This document shows, piece after piece, positions 24,061 through 34,618 of a stretch of 64,000 nucleotides of DNA. Position 1 is the first letter of the stretch. Every line of letters starts with the position of its first letter. Origin of the DNA: Diogma glabrata (Eukaryota; Arthropoda; Insecta; Diptera; Cylindrotomidae); the NCBI GenBank assembly GCA_963693315.1, contig OY856188.1, positions 203,460,029-203,524,028 of the forward strand, in the 5' to 3' direction. The notes under the pieces are model-generated. The model saw only the letters and a list, made by a program, of their open reading frames with translations. It ran no database searches and was not told the origin of the DNA. A program made the position numbers and the translations under genes.

Positions 24061-24899
24061 AGACATAGTAGCCTCCTAGAAATTGGAACTAGAACTCTGT
24101 TTTGTGGGGCAAGGGGTGGGAAGCGGTCGAGTGGAATGTCATGTAGAAGGTTGATATTTTTTTAAAGGAAGATTTCAATTATTTTATGTAATTTGAATAA
24201 CCCTTGGTTTCGTATATTTCTGAAAATGCGTTATTTTTATTCTGTACCAGATTTAACTCAGAACCTAATTCACCAATCAATTATATATAATTCGCGCTAA
24301 AAGTAAATTGAATTTTAAACGAAAACTACCACTCTGAAATTTGTTGCTCTGTGTTTTGATGTGCTATAGGCTGCAAATGGAAAACGAAATTTTCGTTGAC
24401 TCGTTTAAGTGTCAAGAATACTTAGTTTAATATTATAAAGTATTCCATTTGTTCGCTGTACGGACAAAGAAATCTCTCTGCATTCTTTCGCTATGACTGT
24501 GAGTGATCTCTACAGTTTAACTGTTTGGCATTTTTGTGAGCAATTATGATCTCGAGTAACTTAGGAAATAATTTGAATTTTTTCAATTCAAATGTGTGGT
24601 TGAATTTATCTCAGAGAAAACGCGGTTTTTCTCTTTTGCGTATTTCGGTTGTGATTCGAACTCTTATCCTTAGTAATGCCAATGAGTTCAGATCATTTGG
24701 CAGTCGCGCTATTCACGAATGAATGATATTTCGAAGTTGAATCTTCAACAATTACACTATTTACTCAAGTTGAATTCTCAACTGATATTAGACTATTATC
24801 ATTGAAAATATGTTTTTCTATGTAGCAAATTTTTTTAATTTTCTTTGATTCCATGCAAACATTTTGATGAAACTTACACAAATTATATGAATACTATGG

Positions 24900-25570
24900 T
24901 ATTGCGAAAAAATTGAAGCAGTCCATTTTTATGCAGTTCTGGCAAAGAATCTTTTGGGGCCAAAGAGGCATTCGGGGCCATGAGCAACAGTATGAAGATG
25001 TTGTAGGAAATCAATATTTGATCCTAACTTTTCGTCATCTATACAATTCGTATAGCATGTTTTTTAACGGACTCATAAAGAGCCAGGCAGGAGTGTACCA
25101 GACTTGACAACATTTATTTTTTCACATCTATTGAGGAGATCAATTTTTTTAGAAGCACTCTTTTTCATCGGCCTTTTGGGATCGTTACAGAGTAACGCTC
25201 ATTGGAAATTGTGACTACTAATAAACAAATGCTTACACATAATAATTGAACCATCGTTATTGAGTCAGCCTTCATTCTGCAAACAATCTGTCAGTAACTG
25301 TGTTTGGGTGGAGTTAAAATTGATCAAATTGTGGTCACAACATTTTTTAGGTTCTCGTTTCATTTACGACATGCATTTACATTACCATTTATTTGCTCAT
25401 GCATTTACCCTTTGAAAATAGGAGAAAAATGACTTATGCAGTGTACTATCGTCTGCAAAACTATTTATTGATTTACTGCTGATTTCCAACAGTTCGTTGA
25501 TATAAATATAATAGAATGATAGTCAAAATTGTACCTTGAGCTATTGGTGTATAATTTGAAACATCACATT
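24900..25570 (-). pseudogene. Second, heavily decayed LINE reverse transcriptase piece
   Basis: The DNA gcagtgtactatcgtctgca (about 25439-25458) reverse-complements to codons for SFADDSTLH-like sequence. It aligns with the neighbouring LINE around its FADD motif, and flanking bases also align. Upstream is a remnant like GVPQG (TPIAQGT), and downstream NLINFNSTQTQ resembles NLVSFNPTKTK. Many stops and shifts are present. It belongs to the same or a sister family and is much older. Confidence 0.55.
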
Positions 25571-26474
25571 CCATTCCTTTTTTGATTACGAGCTGGACAT
25601 TGACCAACTTTCAATTGACCAATAGCATGAAAGAAAAATATCATATTTATAAAATTTGTGGAAGATTATAGTTTAAAACGTGAAAATTCTTTTGAAAATG
25701 TTTTTAGAATAATATGTGGGATAATGATATATGGAAACTTTTTTGGGTTTTCAATCTTTTTCGGTTTGAAAGAAGTTCTTTCATATTAACTCCTGAAGAC
25801 AAAATTTAGAGTACTTCTTTAGGAGTTTTAGTACGAATCACAGCGTTTTGCGAACAAATTATCTTTCCTTGCAGGGCTAGTGACGATTATATCAGCGTCA
25901 ATTTAATGCAAATATTTTTGTTGGGGTTTCATTTTTGAAACGAAAATTTATTAATTCCGAATTGAATGGTTTCGGCAAAGTTTTGAGCAGAAACATTCAT
26001 TTACATCGTCGTTGTAAGAACAATAACGGATAACATGGATAACTTCGCAAAATTTTGAAAATTTTTTTTGGTAACAATTTTTGAGAACGAAAGAACTTTA
26101 CGGGATTTTGGCAGTTTATATTTTAGTAAAAAAAATTTAATTAACTGCTGTAATTAATATTTTATAGTTGTCAATATCTGCAGTACTACCATTACTGACA
26201 CTCGTAATATCTCAGGTCTGCAGTATATGATAGCGGACAAAAGCTCAGATATATACCTCACTATCTTAGGTAAGCTAGGCCCGTAACTATGATCAAAGCA
26301 CAGCGACCTCTTAGGAATTAAATTAAAAACAAAATTCTGAAAACATATACATTTCCATGTTTTCTTTCGGTTTTTAGAGCATATTTTAAATGCATAAAAT
26401 AGTTTTTTTAGAGCATATTTTAAGCGCTTAAAATCGTTTTTATAGTGCATATTTTTGGTTGCCCTAGTAATTAT

Positions 26475-27109
26475 ATAGCGTTTAGGGGCTTGCATTGAGT
26501 TAGTATAATGTTAATTGCAATGGAACTTCTAAGGTTAGAAAGCTGAAAATTTCTGATGTTATAGTTGAAAAGTTGAATTAGAAGCTAGTATTAGTTTAAT
26601 CAAAATAGACTCCAAAATGATGAAAGCAAGGCCGTTTGCGTTTGTTTTTGTTTTAATAGCCACAGGTTGTCAACCGCTGAACTTAAACAATTTGTTTTTT
26701 TAAGTTTTGGATAGATATAAGTTGGTATATACGTTTCTAAACGTTTTCATTTTTGAGCTTGGTCATTTTCATCTAGATCAAGGACAACAAAGTTTAGTAA
26801 ATTTTTAAAACAGCTGATTTTTCAGGAACCCTAAATGCCAAGGCTGTCATCTCACAAAAAATGATAAAAAAAGGTTCAAATATTCAATATTTATCAATTT
26901 TATTTAAATTTTATGTTTCAAAGGGAAGTTATAACGCCTTAAATTATTCGACTTTTAAGACTCTAGCCGCTTAACGGGTACCTCGATATGGCCAGTTCGC
27001 AAACTTGTCCAAGAAATTGTTTGCCGCAACATACACAGAAAATATTTTTGGTGTAGCTCAAAAACTGCGACCGTGAGAGTGCCGGATAATTCCGTTATAC
27101 CTCATATCG
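26475..27109. other. A+T-rich spacer, nothing recognised
   Basis: No gene or repeat is supported. 26980-27110 is slightly richer in G+C but carries no open coding sequence I recognise. Confidence 0.45.
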
Positions 27110-27259
<150 letters not shown>

Positions 27260-27353
27260 TTTTTTTTCATTTTGATTTTCCGTCTCCGCTTATCATATAT
27301 AGTCGTTTGGCACCAAAATTTTTCCGAAATTCCGAGTTGAAGCACGCTGCAAT

Positions 27354-27484
27354 AGGTAGATTTTTATATGAAATCTACCTAATACTTATTTTTTTAAATT
27401 TATTTAACGTATGGTTTTTGTTGTGTCATATTAAAAAATAAAAATAAAACTTAAAATAGGTAGATTTTTCTATGAAATCCACCT
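27354..27484. repeat. Two copies of a short hairpin
   Basis: AGGTAGATTTTTATATGAAA followed by TCTACCT (27354-27380) and a near copy at 27458-27484 both fold on themselves. A half copy with the same following bases (ATCTACCTAAAACAAAA) is at 22129-22150. Purpose unknown. Confidence 0.6.
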
Positions 27485-27575
27485 AAAACAAAACATGAAT
27501 ACACATTAAATGAGCTTACAATCAATTTGATTGCGCGTCTTTTGGTTAAAAAGTAAAAAGTAAAATATTTGAACA

Positions 27576-28640
27576 TTAGATGTTTACATCGAATGAGTCT
27601 ATCCATGCTACTACATCGGAAGTTGCCAAATGGATGTCTGAGATGTCACCATTGTATCGTCGAATTGGACACACAGTTGCAATGTGTTTTATGATTTGTT
27701 GTGGAGCTCCGCAGTCACATTGAGGGGACTCTGAAATGCCCTAATTGTAGAAAGAATCAGCACAACGTCCATGATTCGTTCTTATTCGGTTTAGTGTAGT
27801 CCAGGTATGACGTGGCAGATCGAAATCAGGTAGGGTAGAAGTCGGGTTAGTAATAGAAAGGCCAGGTGTGTTGTAATGATGCCAGGTGGTTTCTCAGGCA
27901 TGCAAGATATTAAAATTAGTTGCCAGCAGGTTGCTGGCAGTTTTATGTGGAGGCTTTCTTGACTTCAATCGACAGCTAGTGTGGTCACCGTAATATTTGT
28001 GCAAGTGTAACGTGATGTTGTCGGTTACTTTTTTATGTTCACGCGTGAGCGCATGCAAGCGTCTGAGTGCAGGTGGAGTGATATTGCTTAACACAGGGAG
28101 GCAAGGTAAAGGAGTGGACCTGATAGTACCATTTATAGTACGCATCGTGGCATGCAGCTGGCAGCCAACTTTTTGAGTATGTATGCTATATTCAACCAGA
28201 CTGGTGCGCCGTACTCAGCCACTGAGTAAACCAGACTTAGAGCAGTTTTGCGGAGGGTAGCTGGAGTAGCACCCCACGTTGAGCCTGATAGTTTGTACAA
28301 TATATTGTTTCTCGTTTTAAGTTTTTTTGACGTGTTCTCTAGGTAGAGTTTAAAAGAAAGAGTTCTATCGAGAGTAATGCCCAGGTACTTTGACTGTTGA
28401 TTGTATTTAATGACAGTGCCGTTAAATAACACTGATCGTTGGTGTTTTGCCAGTTTTTTGTTTAAGTAGAAACAAGAACTCTCGGTTTTACTTAGGAAAT
28501 AAGCTCCACGTTCGAAAATAGTCATTCATTATCGCCAGGTCAGTTGAGAGCAATTCTTCCAAGACATGTCTTTGTTTTGTGTGGCTAGGGTCCAATCATC
28601 AGCGTAACCAAATTTCTTTGATGTGGTGTCAGGAATGTAT
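27576..28640 (-). pseudogene. LINE 3' half with YADD reverse transcriptase motif
   Basis: Minus-strand pieces read KKFGYADDWTLAT (catalytic YADD codons about 28595-28606), then KYLGITLDRTLSF, GSTWGATPATLRKTALSLVYS with AEYGAPVWLN, then IRSTPLPCLPVLSNITPP. They end WTTLNRIRTNHGRCADSF and CDCGAPQQIIKHIATVCP, with the final stop at 27576-27578. Frames change near 28540 and 28140, and a stop follows ADSFYN. This is the palm-to-C-terminus of a non-LTR reverse transcriptase; the last part is a Cys/His tail seen in many LINEs. The 5' portion, endonuclease and ORF1 are absent. Its sequence is distinct from the 22905-24060 family. I do not assign a clade with confidence. Confidence 0.82.
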
Positions 28641-29778
28641 AAAATACTAATTCAAATCGATAAAAATCGAAAGGCCTCAAATTAACCGTTCTTGTTGGTT
28701 TGGATATGTGAAGAAATGAAATTAATGCCACAGGTTTTAGACAGTCGAAGAAATCGTCAATCGATTAGGTTGTTCAACCAAATACTAGCACAAATCTGGT
28801 CTAGATGACAGGCAGGATTGGTCTTGCATGGGTAATTATTAGAGAGTAACTGTTAAAGGTTGATAGAAAAAAAATTTGGCATATAGTTGAACGTTGATTC
28901 TATTAGTTGATTCTATTGGTTGCCCATTGAGAAAACTAATTTACTTAATGAATTACCGAATGAAAGTTTCGTTACCACTGTGTTGAAGCAGCAAGACTAC
29001 GGATGTGAATATTTGTAATGCGACAATAAAAAGAATCTTAAAAAAAACATAAACGACAGATTTTGCTTTACCAAGTACATGTGAATATTATCCATTAGAA
29101 GGAAAACTACTGTAGTTTTACTCATTTATTGTTTTTAATAATTTCGCTGAAGAGTGCAACCTCAAAAAACTGATTTTCACAAAACAAATACAACAACAAA
29201 ACACCCTATCACAGAACTACTATCAAACAAAAGAAGAAAAATCACAATTCACAATGATACTAACAAAAGAGTGAAGAAAACAATCAAAGGGAGTTTATGC
29301 TATCATTTACTTTAACTTACGGTTTTGGGAATAAATAAAAAATCTGAAATTACAACAATAATTTTTCATTCAAAACCGGACAATCGACACTTTATAGGGA
29401 AGAAGTTCATTCGATAACTTTTTATTCCTATTGTTTTCCTTAAAAATTGTATTTTAGGGCGGAAGTTGTAATAAAAATAAAAAAAATTGTGTTTATATTT
29501 TTGGTTATTGATAGTTTTATTATTTTTATTGTTTAAATGTAGGGTTTGAGATGAGATCTATAATAACAATAATGATTGCAAATATTTTGATTTTATTTTG
29601 TTTGATTTAATGATTTTTGTATAAACAAAAACCAAATGTTCATCTTTGACTGAAATTTACGGTTGTGGTTTGGATTTGATTTGTGGTTGTTTGGTATTAA
29701 ATGTTTCGTTTTGTTTAATATTTTTATCGTACATATGAGCGATATGATAACATACGCCTTAACAATGATTACCATTAG
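28641..29778. other. A+T-rich spacer (probably intron)
   Basis: No element is recognised. The last 25 bases end in attaccattag, the acceptor of the candidate exon that follows. Confidence 0.45.
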
Positions 29779-29951
29779 GGGCCATAGTGCTTTGGTGCTA
29801 TGCTATAGATTGGAACTATTATCCGCTTTTATGTACCATAGACATGTTGTTATGTCTACTGGGAGCGGGTGTCTTGGCTTACTTATCAGCATATTTAATT
29901 CACATTATGGTCGGTACGCACCAAAGGATGAATGTGGTTTGGTTAAACCAG
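29779..29951 (+). CDS. Candidate host-gene exon, membrane-protein fragment
   Basis: The 173-bp segment is bounded by an acceptor (attaccattag) and a donor (AACCAG followed by gtacgc). Within it one frame is fully open: two bases of a split codon, then 57 codons from AIVLWCYAIDWNYYP to GTHQRMNVVWLNQ, ending on a codon boundary. The middle (CTIDMLLCLLGAGVLAYLSA) is strongly hydrophobic and suits a transmembrane helix, followed by HIMVGTHQR, which could start a loop. Base composition is less A+T-rich than its surroundings, and no transposon hallmark is present. I do not recognise the protein. If real, the gene is on the plus strand with introns longer than this window's arms. A retained pseudo-exon is the main alternative. 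Confidence 0.5.
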
Positions 29952-30162
29952 GTACGCGTACCAACGTCTGCGCATCTGTCGCGAACAACATGCGATAAAA
30001 AATGTAATAAATATTTTAGGTTTTTAAAAACTTAGTTCTCACTATTTTTGCTTTTATTTCTTACATCCTATCATGAAATATTTCGGTAGTTCCTTAGTCC
30101 TTACTGGACACTATGTTGAATTTTTTTAGCTAACCTTTCGATTTGCTGTTACACATCGTTTA
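29952..30162. other. A+T-rich spacer after the candidate exon
   Basis: It starts with the candidate donor gtacgc. Nothing else is recognised before the hAT target duplication at 30163. Confidence 0.45.
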
Positions 30163-30599
30163 GCTAGAATTAGAGTTTCTGCTCGAGAAATCCGGTCTCG
30201 AGATTCTCGAGAAAGATTTGTTATTTTGAGCTCTCAAAAACTCGAGAAATTATATGCCCACATTTTCGAGATTCTCATTTCTCGAGAAATATTGATGAGA
30301 ATCTCGAGATTTAACAAACCACTATAAATGATTTAATATTTGTTGCCGATTCAGTTCTATAACAAAATAAATTTTTAGCTGACAATTTACCATTGAATTA
30401 AAATATGAAAATACGAGAAACGATTTCCAAAATTATATTCATTGTAAAATTTTGTATTTAAAAACTCGTGAGTGCGCAATAACAGTTGCAAAATAATATA
30501 AAAGAATTGAATGAAGAGAGAAACGAGTTGCAATTACTCTTCTACTCTAAAATTAAATTGCAAGATTAGATGGAATTCTATTGAAACCATAATTAAGCG

Positions 30600-31060
30600 G
30601 TTTTGCGAGTCAAACCAGTAGTTGTAAAAACTTCAAATGTTCCTAATTTAAATTATTTATGGAATAAAAAAAGATGATGTGGTTCAACAAGTAACAAAAT
30701 CAATAAAAACTCTCAACAGTTAGGCTGCCTCATTATTATCTGCAGAGGGAATCCTTAAATTTCTATTCAAATCTCTTCAGAAAAATAATTCAGACATATG
30801 TAAGCTCCAAATTGTTATTTGAAATACAATCTCAAATTTTTAAAAGAATGCTTAATAGTTTCATTATTGAAATTCTTACAAAATCCAAAGTCACTTAGCC
30901 AACCCGAGGAAAACGATTTTTTTCTATCTGCTTTAAAAAGCGAAATTATAAAAACAGCAAAACCCATCTCTCGAAGATTCTTCAAAAGTAAGTCCAGAAA
31001 TTGATTCTTCCAATTACAATGACAGAAATATTGCTAAATCGACATATCCCGACATATAAA
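30600..31060 (+). pseudogene. Probable hAT transposase relic
   Basis: Plus-strand pieces in shifting frames read KDDVVQQVTKSIKTL, AASLLSAEGILKFLFKSLQ, VSLLKFLQNPKSLSQPEEND with KSEIIKTAKPISR, then SPEIDSSNYNDRN. The composition (polar, Leu-rich helices, no long repeats) suggests former coding sequence in the element's body. No catalytic hAT motif is visible. It is assigned as transposase only because it lies inside hAT ends. Confidence 0.4.
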
Positions 31061-31149
31061 ACATACATTGTTTAATGTATATTAAATTCTTTCATTTATT
31101 GAATAAACAAATTCATATGTACAATATTTGGTTAATTTTTTTTTTATAT

Positions 31150-31186
31150 TCAAAGTTAGGCATGTTTAGTGTTAACCATAATAAAT
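31150..31186 (-). repeat. LINE 3' tail, left piece split by the gypsy insertion
   Basis: GGCATGTTTAGTGTTAACC resembles the AGCATGTTTAGCACACTAA tail of the LINE at 22905. It ends in the AAAT duplicated by the gypsy insertion. Confidence 0.6.
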
Positions 31187-32239
31187 TGCACTGTTACCCT
31201 GTTACGGGGCCAGTTTGTAACTTTTATTTGAACTTTTGTTACACTATAAATTAACACGGGATAACTTGGCCCCAATACGAATTTGACATTAGGAATCTCT
31301 ATTATCTTACTATATTTATCTTAACATTCCGAAGGGGAAAATAATTAAACAAGAATTAATATATCTATAAAATAAATTACCTCGAACTAAAAACTGTTGA
31401 TTGATGATCTGGTTTCTAATTTTTCAATTCCATTGACTAGCGTTTGATCAACTAACTATATTGGCCGAACTAATTCGTGAACATCAGTTGCTGCTGTAGT
31501 TGCTGCACATTGAATTACACCTTCGCTGTTCGAAATGCCCAATTGAACATTACTTTTGATCCTTTAACTTTTCATTCCATACCATATCTTGCTTTAAATC
31601 CGTGCGGTTTCAACAACCGGAAAATCCACCATACACTCGATTGTTTCTAACTGTGGTAATAGGCTTATTTTCATTTACTGCCACTTTATAAAGCAAATTT
31701 TCTTTTATGATGAGTTAAGTATAAACTTAATGAAAACACCCATGACACACTTCTTGTATCAATTAACAGAAAATTCTTTTTGAAATCAACATAAAATGGA
31801 ATTAGTATTTATTTTTAATGATCAATTAACAAATTCAAACTAACAAATTAATTTAAATTACAGATTTTGTTCACAAATTCATTTAAACATTTACTTTCAA
31901 GAACCAAAATCAGAATGAATCTTTTTTTTTGAAAAAATCGAACAATGTGATTTTCTATTTGACATCTTCCGATGTCAAAATAAATCGGGTAACATCGAAA
32001 ATTCAGTAAAGATTAATCACGACAACGACATCTGTTCGCTAGAATTGGAAATAAAATTGAGTACGTTCGTTTGCTTTTTATAGTATATTCAAAATTTAAC
32101 TAGCAGTTAAGTTTTAGAAAATTTTAAAATTATTATTAATGTAAAAATGAACGGAAACTAATGAAATGCATTTTTATTGAATTGAAAACGAAGATGAATT
32201 TGGTTTTATTATTGTTTTGCGATTATTGCGATCGTTACA
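31187..32239 (-). repeat. 3' LTR of the young gypsy element
   Basis: 1,053 bp, near-identical to 40020-41072. I see no clear polypurine tract next to its inner end; the minus strand reads TTGAATTCATGG before TGTAACG. Confidence 0.95.
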
Positions 32240-32563
32240 CCATGAATTCAAGGTAAAAATCAAGATTTCTACTCTTGAAATCACAAAAACGTCGCCATCC
32301 CCTCCATGACAGAAAACCACCGAACTACTTCCACTTATTAAACTGTATCTGGGATCGAGATACCCACAGTTACTGGCGTCAAGACCGATGACCGGTTCCA
32401 ACACTCATGAAGTCCTTAAGAACTTCACTGAGCATTGAGACCGACCATCCATCCGAACGTCAGCACCATGGACACCCCGATGCAACCAGTAAGTATGACC
32501 TGAAGATGTGAACCCCAGAGACGACAATCAGCCAGAGGAACAACCCTACCTAACGAAAAGACA
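32240..32563 (-). other. 3' untranslated region of the young gypsy element
   Basis: About 320 bases between the pol stop and the 3' LTR. No envelope frame. Mixed composition without a standard polypurine tract. Confidence 0.6.
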
Positions 32564-34618
32564 TCATTCCCTGATGTCTTTCGCGTGATGGACTCCAAGA
32601 TTCTTACCGCTCATATCTGTGCACTCATAGAGTACATTTCCAATCTTAGTCTTAATCATTGCAGGTAAGAACTTTGGAGCCAATTTTGCCGAGAATTTTT
32701 TGGTAGCGTCACTCAAATGATGTTGCCGTACAAACACACGTTGTTGTGGTTGAAAAGTCCCTAGTTTAGATCGCAGGTTGTACTGATGTTGCATTTTTTT
32801 GAAAGCTGCTTTTAAATTTTCCTGAACCCGGTTCCTGAGCAGAGTCAAATGATCAGAGCGTTTTAATTCCTCACCAGCATCTTCACCAATCTGGTGTAGT
32901 GATCTCAACAAATGGTAAGTATTTCCATCCGAGATTGGATGTTGACCAAATAATAGATAGTACGGTGAGTACTTGGTAGCTGAATGTACTGCGGCTCGCA
33001 GTGCATATGCGATTTCACCAATTTGTGAATCCCACTTGGTATGTTGACCTTTAATGAACGCTCGAATTGCTGCTAAAACTGACCTATTGACCCGCTCTGA
33101 CGCGTTACTTTGAGGACTATAGACACCGGTCCTAATGTGTTTAATGCCGAAACCTGACAAAAGATTTTGAAAGTTCCTACTAGTGAACTGTTTGCCATTG
33201 TCACTGTGCAGAAACTCTGGTACCCCATATGTAAGAAACACTTCATTCCTTAGAAAAGCATTCACCTTCGGTGAAGTTGCGTTTCTAAGTGGTTTCAGTG
33301 GTACAAACTTCGTAGCATGATCCAGAACTATCAATAACACCGTATTCCCAAGTGTAGAACGAGGGTACGGTCCCAAAAAATCTATATAGACTCTCTGCCA
33401 TGGACGTGCTGTTTCGAATTGATATTGCATCGGAGGACGCAATATCTGATTCGTGGCTTTTGTTTGTTTACATGTGTCGCAGGACACAACATAGTTGTGT
33501 ACCTGTGACGCCATGCCCGGCCAATAATAAAGACGTCGAAGTAATTCTAAAGTCTTTTTAACACCTCCATGAGCAGCAGTACTATCATCATGATGTTTCT
33601 GAATCATGTTTGAAGTCATCGGTTTTGGTACCCAGAGTTTCCACACAGGAACATCGTTAGGTATTGCATCAGGTCTTGGCTCAATACGTATGTATAGCTT
33701 ATCATCCACGACTTTAACAGATGGAAAGTCCTTAGGAGATGATTGAACTTTAGCTATCATATCCGTATATTCCTTGTGCCGATAACCTTCATTGTCGATT
33801 TTAATTTCACTGATGTGATGTGTTAATGCTTCCGTCAATTCCTCGTGTGTATCGTCATAAAGACGAGATAGAGCATCAGGGACTATATTTTGGGTACCTT
33901 TTTGGTGGATAATGGTAAAATCCATATGTTGGAGTTTTAGGCTCCACCTAGCCAGACGACCACTCAAGTCTTTCTGTGACATAAGCCACTTCAGACTTGA
34001 GTGATCAGTCACAATTGTAAATCGGTGACCTTCAACATAGCCCCTGAATTTCTTCACACTCAGAATTGCCGCAAGACATTCAAGCTCAGAGACTGAATAA
34101 TTCCTTTGAGTTCTATTTAATTTCTTCGACATGAAGGCTATCGGACACTCTTGTCCGTCAGTATCAACCTGATACAACACACTACCTATACCTGTTAGAC
34201 TCGCATCGCATCTAATAAAAAACTCTGTATTATAGTCAGGGTTAATTAATACCGGTGCTGTAGTCAGCAATCGTTTTAAATTTTCGAAAGCAGCTTGCGC
34301 TTCCAATGTCCATTTCAATTTTCCCGAGCTCTTTTTTAATAAATCTGTAATTGGTGATACCACGCTTGCATAATTTGGTATGAAACGTTGGTACCAACCA
34401 GCCATTCCCAATAGTCTACGTATTTGTTTTACTGTAGATGGAGCTGGATACTCTGCTACAGCTCTTACCTTGTCAGGGTCTGTTCGAAGACCATCTTCAC
34501 CAACTAAAAATCCCAAGTATTTCACCTCTCTCAGAACAAATTTACTTTTCTTGAGGTTTATTGTTAACCCAGCCGCTCTTAACAATGAAGAGACTTTGGA
34601 CAGCAATTCCATATGTTC
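32564..34618 (-). CDS. pol: Pol C-terminal part: RT thumb, RNase H and integrase
   Basis: This continues the upstream frame after the TAG at 34619-34621. The first in-frame ATG is at 34612, giving 682 residues. Residues 1-110 are the RT thumb and connection (LKKSKFVLREVKYLGFLVGE, GWYQRFIPNYA). RNase H follows with D in IRCDASLTGIG, E in VSELECLAA and D in VTDHSSLKW. The integrase zinc finger HHCC (HDDSTAAHGG, then CDTCKQTK) lies at about 340-385. The DDE core has D in YIDFLGPYP, D in HSDNGKQFTS and E in SNASERVNRS, then a tail ending MSGKNLGVHHAKDIRE. All catalytic residues I can check are intact, so apart from the stop this is a competent enzyme set. No chromodomain is obvious. Confidence 0.93.
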   Translation of the reverse strand, partial: EHMELLSKVSSLLRAAGLTINLKKSKFVLREVKYLGFLVGEDGLRTDPDKVRAVAEYPAPSTVKQIRRLLGMAGWYQRFIPNYASVVSPITDLLKKSSGKLKWTLEAQAAFENLKRLLTTAPVLINPDYNTEFFIRCDASLTGIGSVLYQVDTDGQECPIAFMSKKLNRTQRNYSVSELECLAAILSVKKFRGYVEGHRFTIVTDHSSLKWLMSQKDLSGRLARWSLKLQHMDFTIIHQKGTQNIVPDALSRLYDDTHEELTEALTHHISEIKIDNEGYRHKEYTDMIAKVQSSPKDFPSVKVVDDKLYIRIEPRPDAIPNDVPVWKLWVPKPMTSNMIQKHHDDSTAAHGGVKKTLELLRRLYYWPGMASQVHNYVVSCDTCKQTKATNQILRPPMQYQFETARPWQRVYIDFLGPYPRSTLGNTVLLIVLDHATKFVPLKPLRNATSPKVNAFLRNEVFLTYGVPEFLHSDNGKQFTSRNFQNLLSGFGIKHIRTGVYSPQSNASERVNRSVLAAIRAFIKGQHTKWDSQIGEIAYALRAAVHSATKYSPYYLLFGQHPISDGNTYHLLRSLHQIGEDAGEELKRSDHLTLLRNRVQENLKAAFKKMQHQYNLRSKLGTFQPQQRVFVRQHHLSDATKKFSAKLAPKFLPAMIKTKIGNVLYECTDMSGKNLGVHHAKDIRE

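Larger units (their letters stand above)
22198..26466. mobile_element. hAT transposon with 8-bp TSD GTAATTAT
   Basis: The left end is TAGGGCAACCAAAATATGCA (22198) and the right end is its inverted copy TGCATATTTTTGGTTGCCCTA, allowing one extra T. Identical GTAATTAT flanks lie at 22190-22197 and 26467-26474. Subterminal GCATATTT repeats are dense at 22310-22480 and sparser at 26330-26450. No transposase is recognisable; two LINE fragments occupy much of the interior. Confidence 0.9.
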
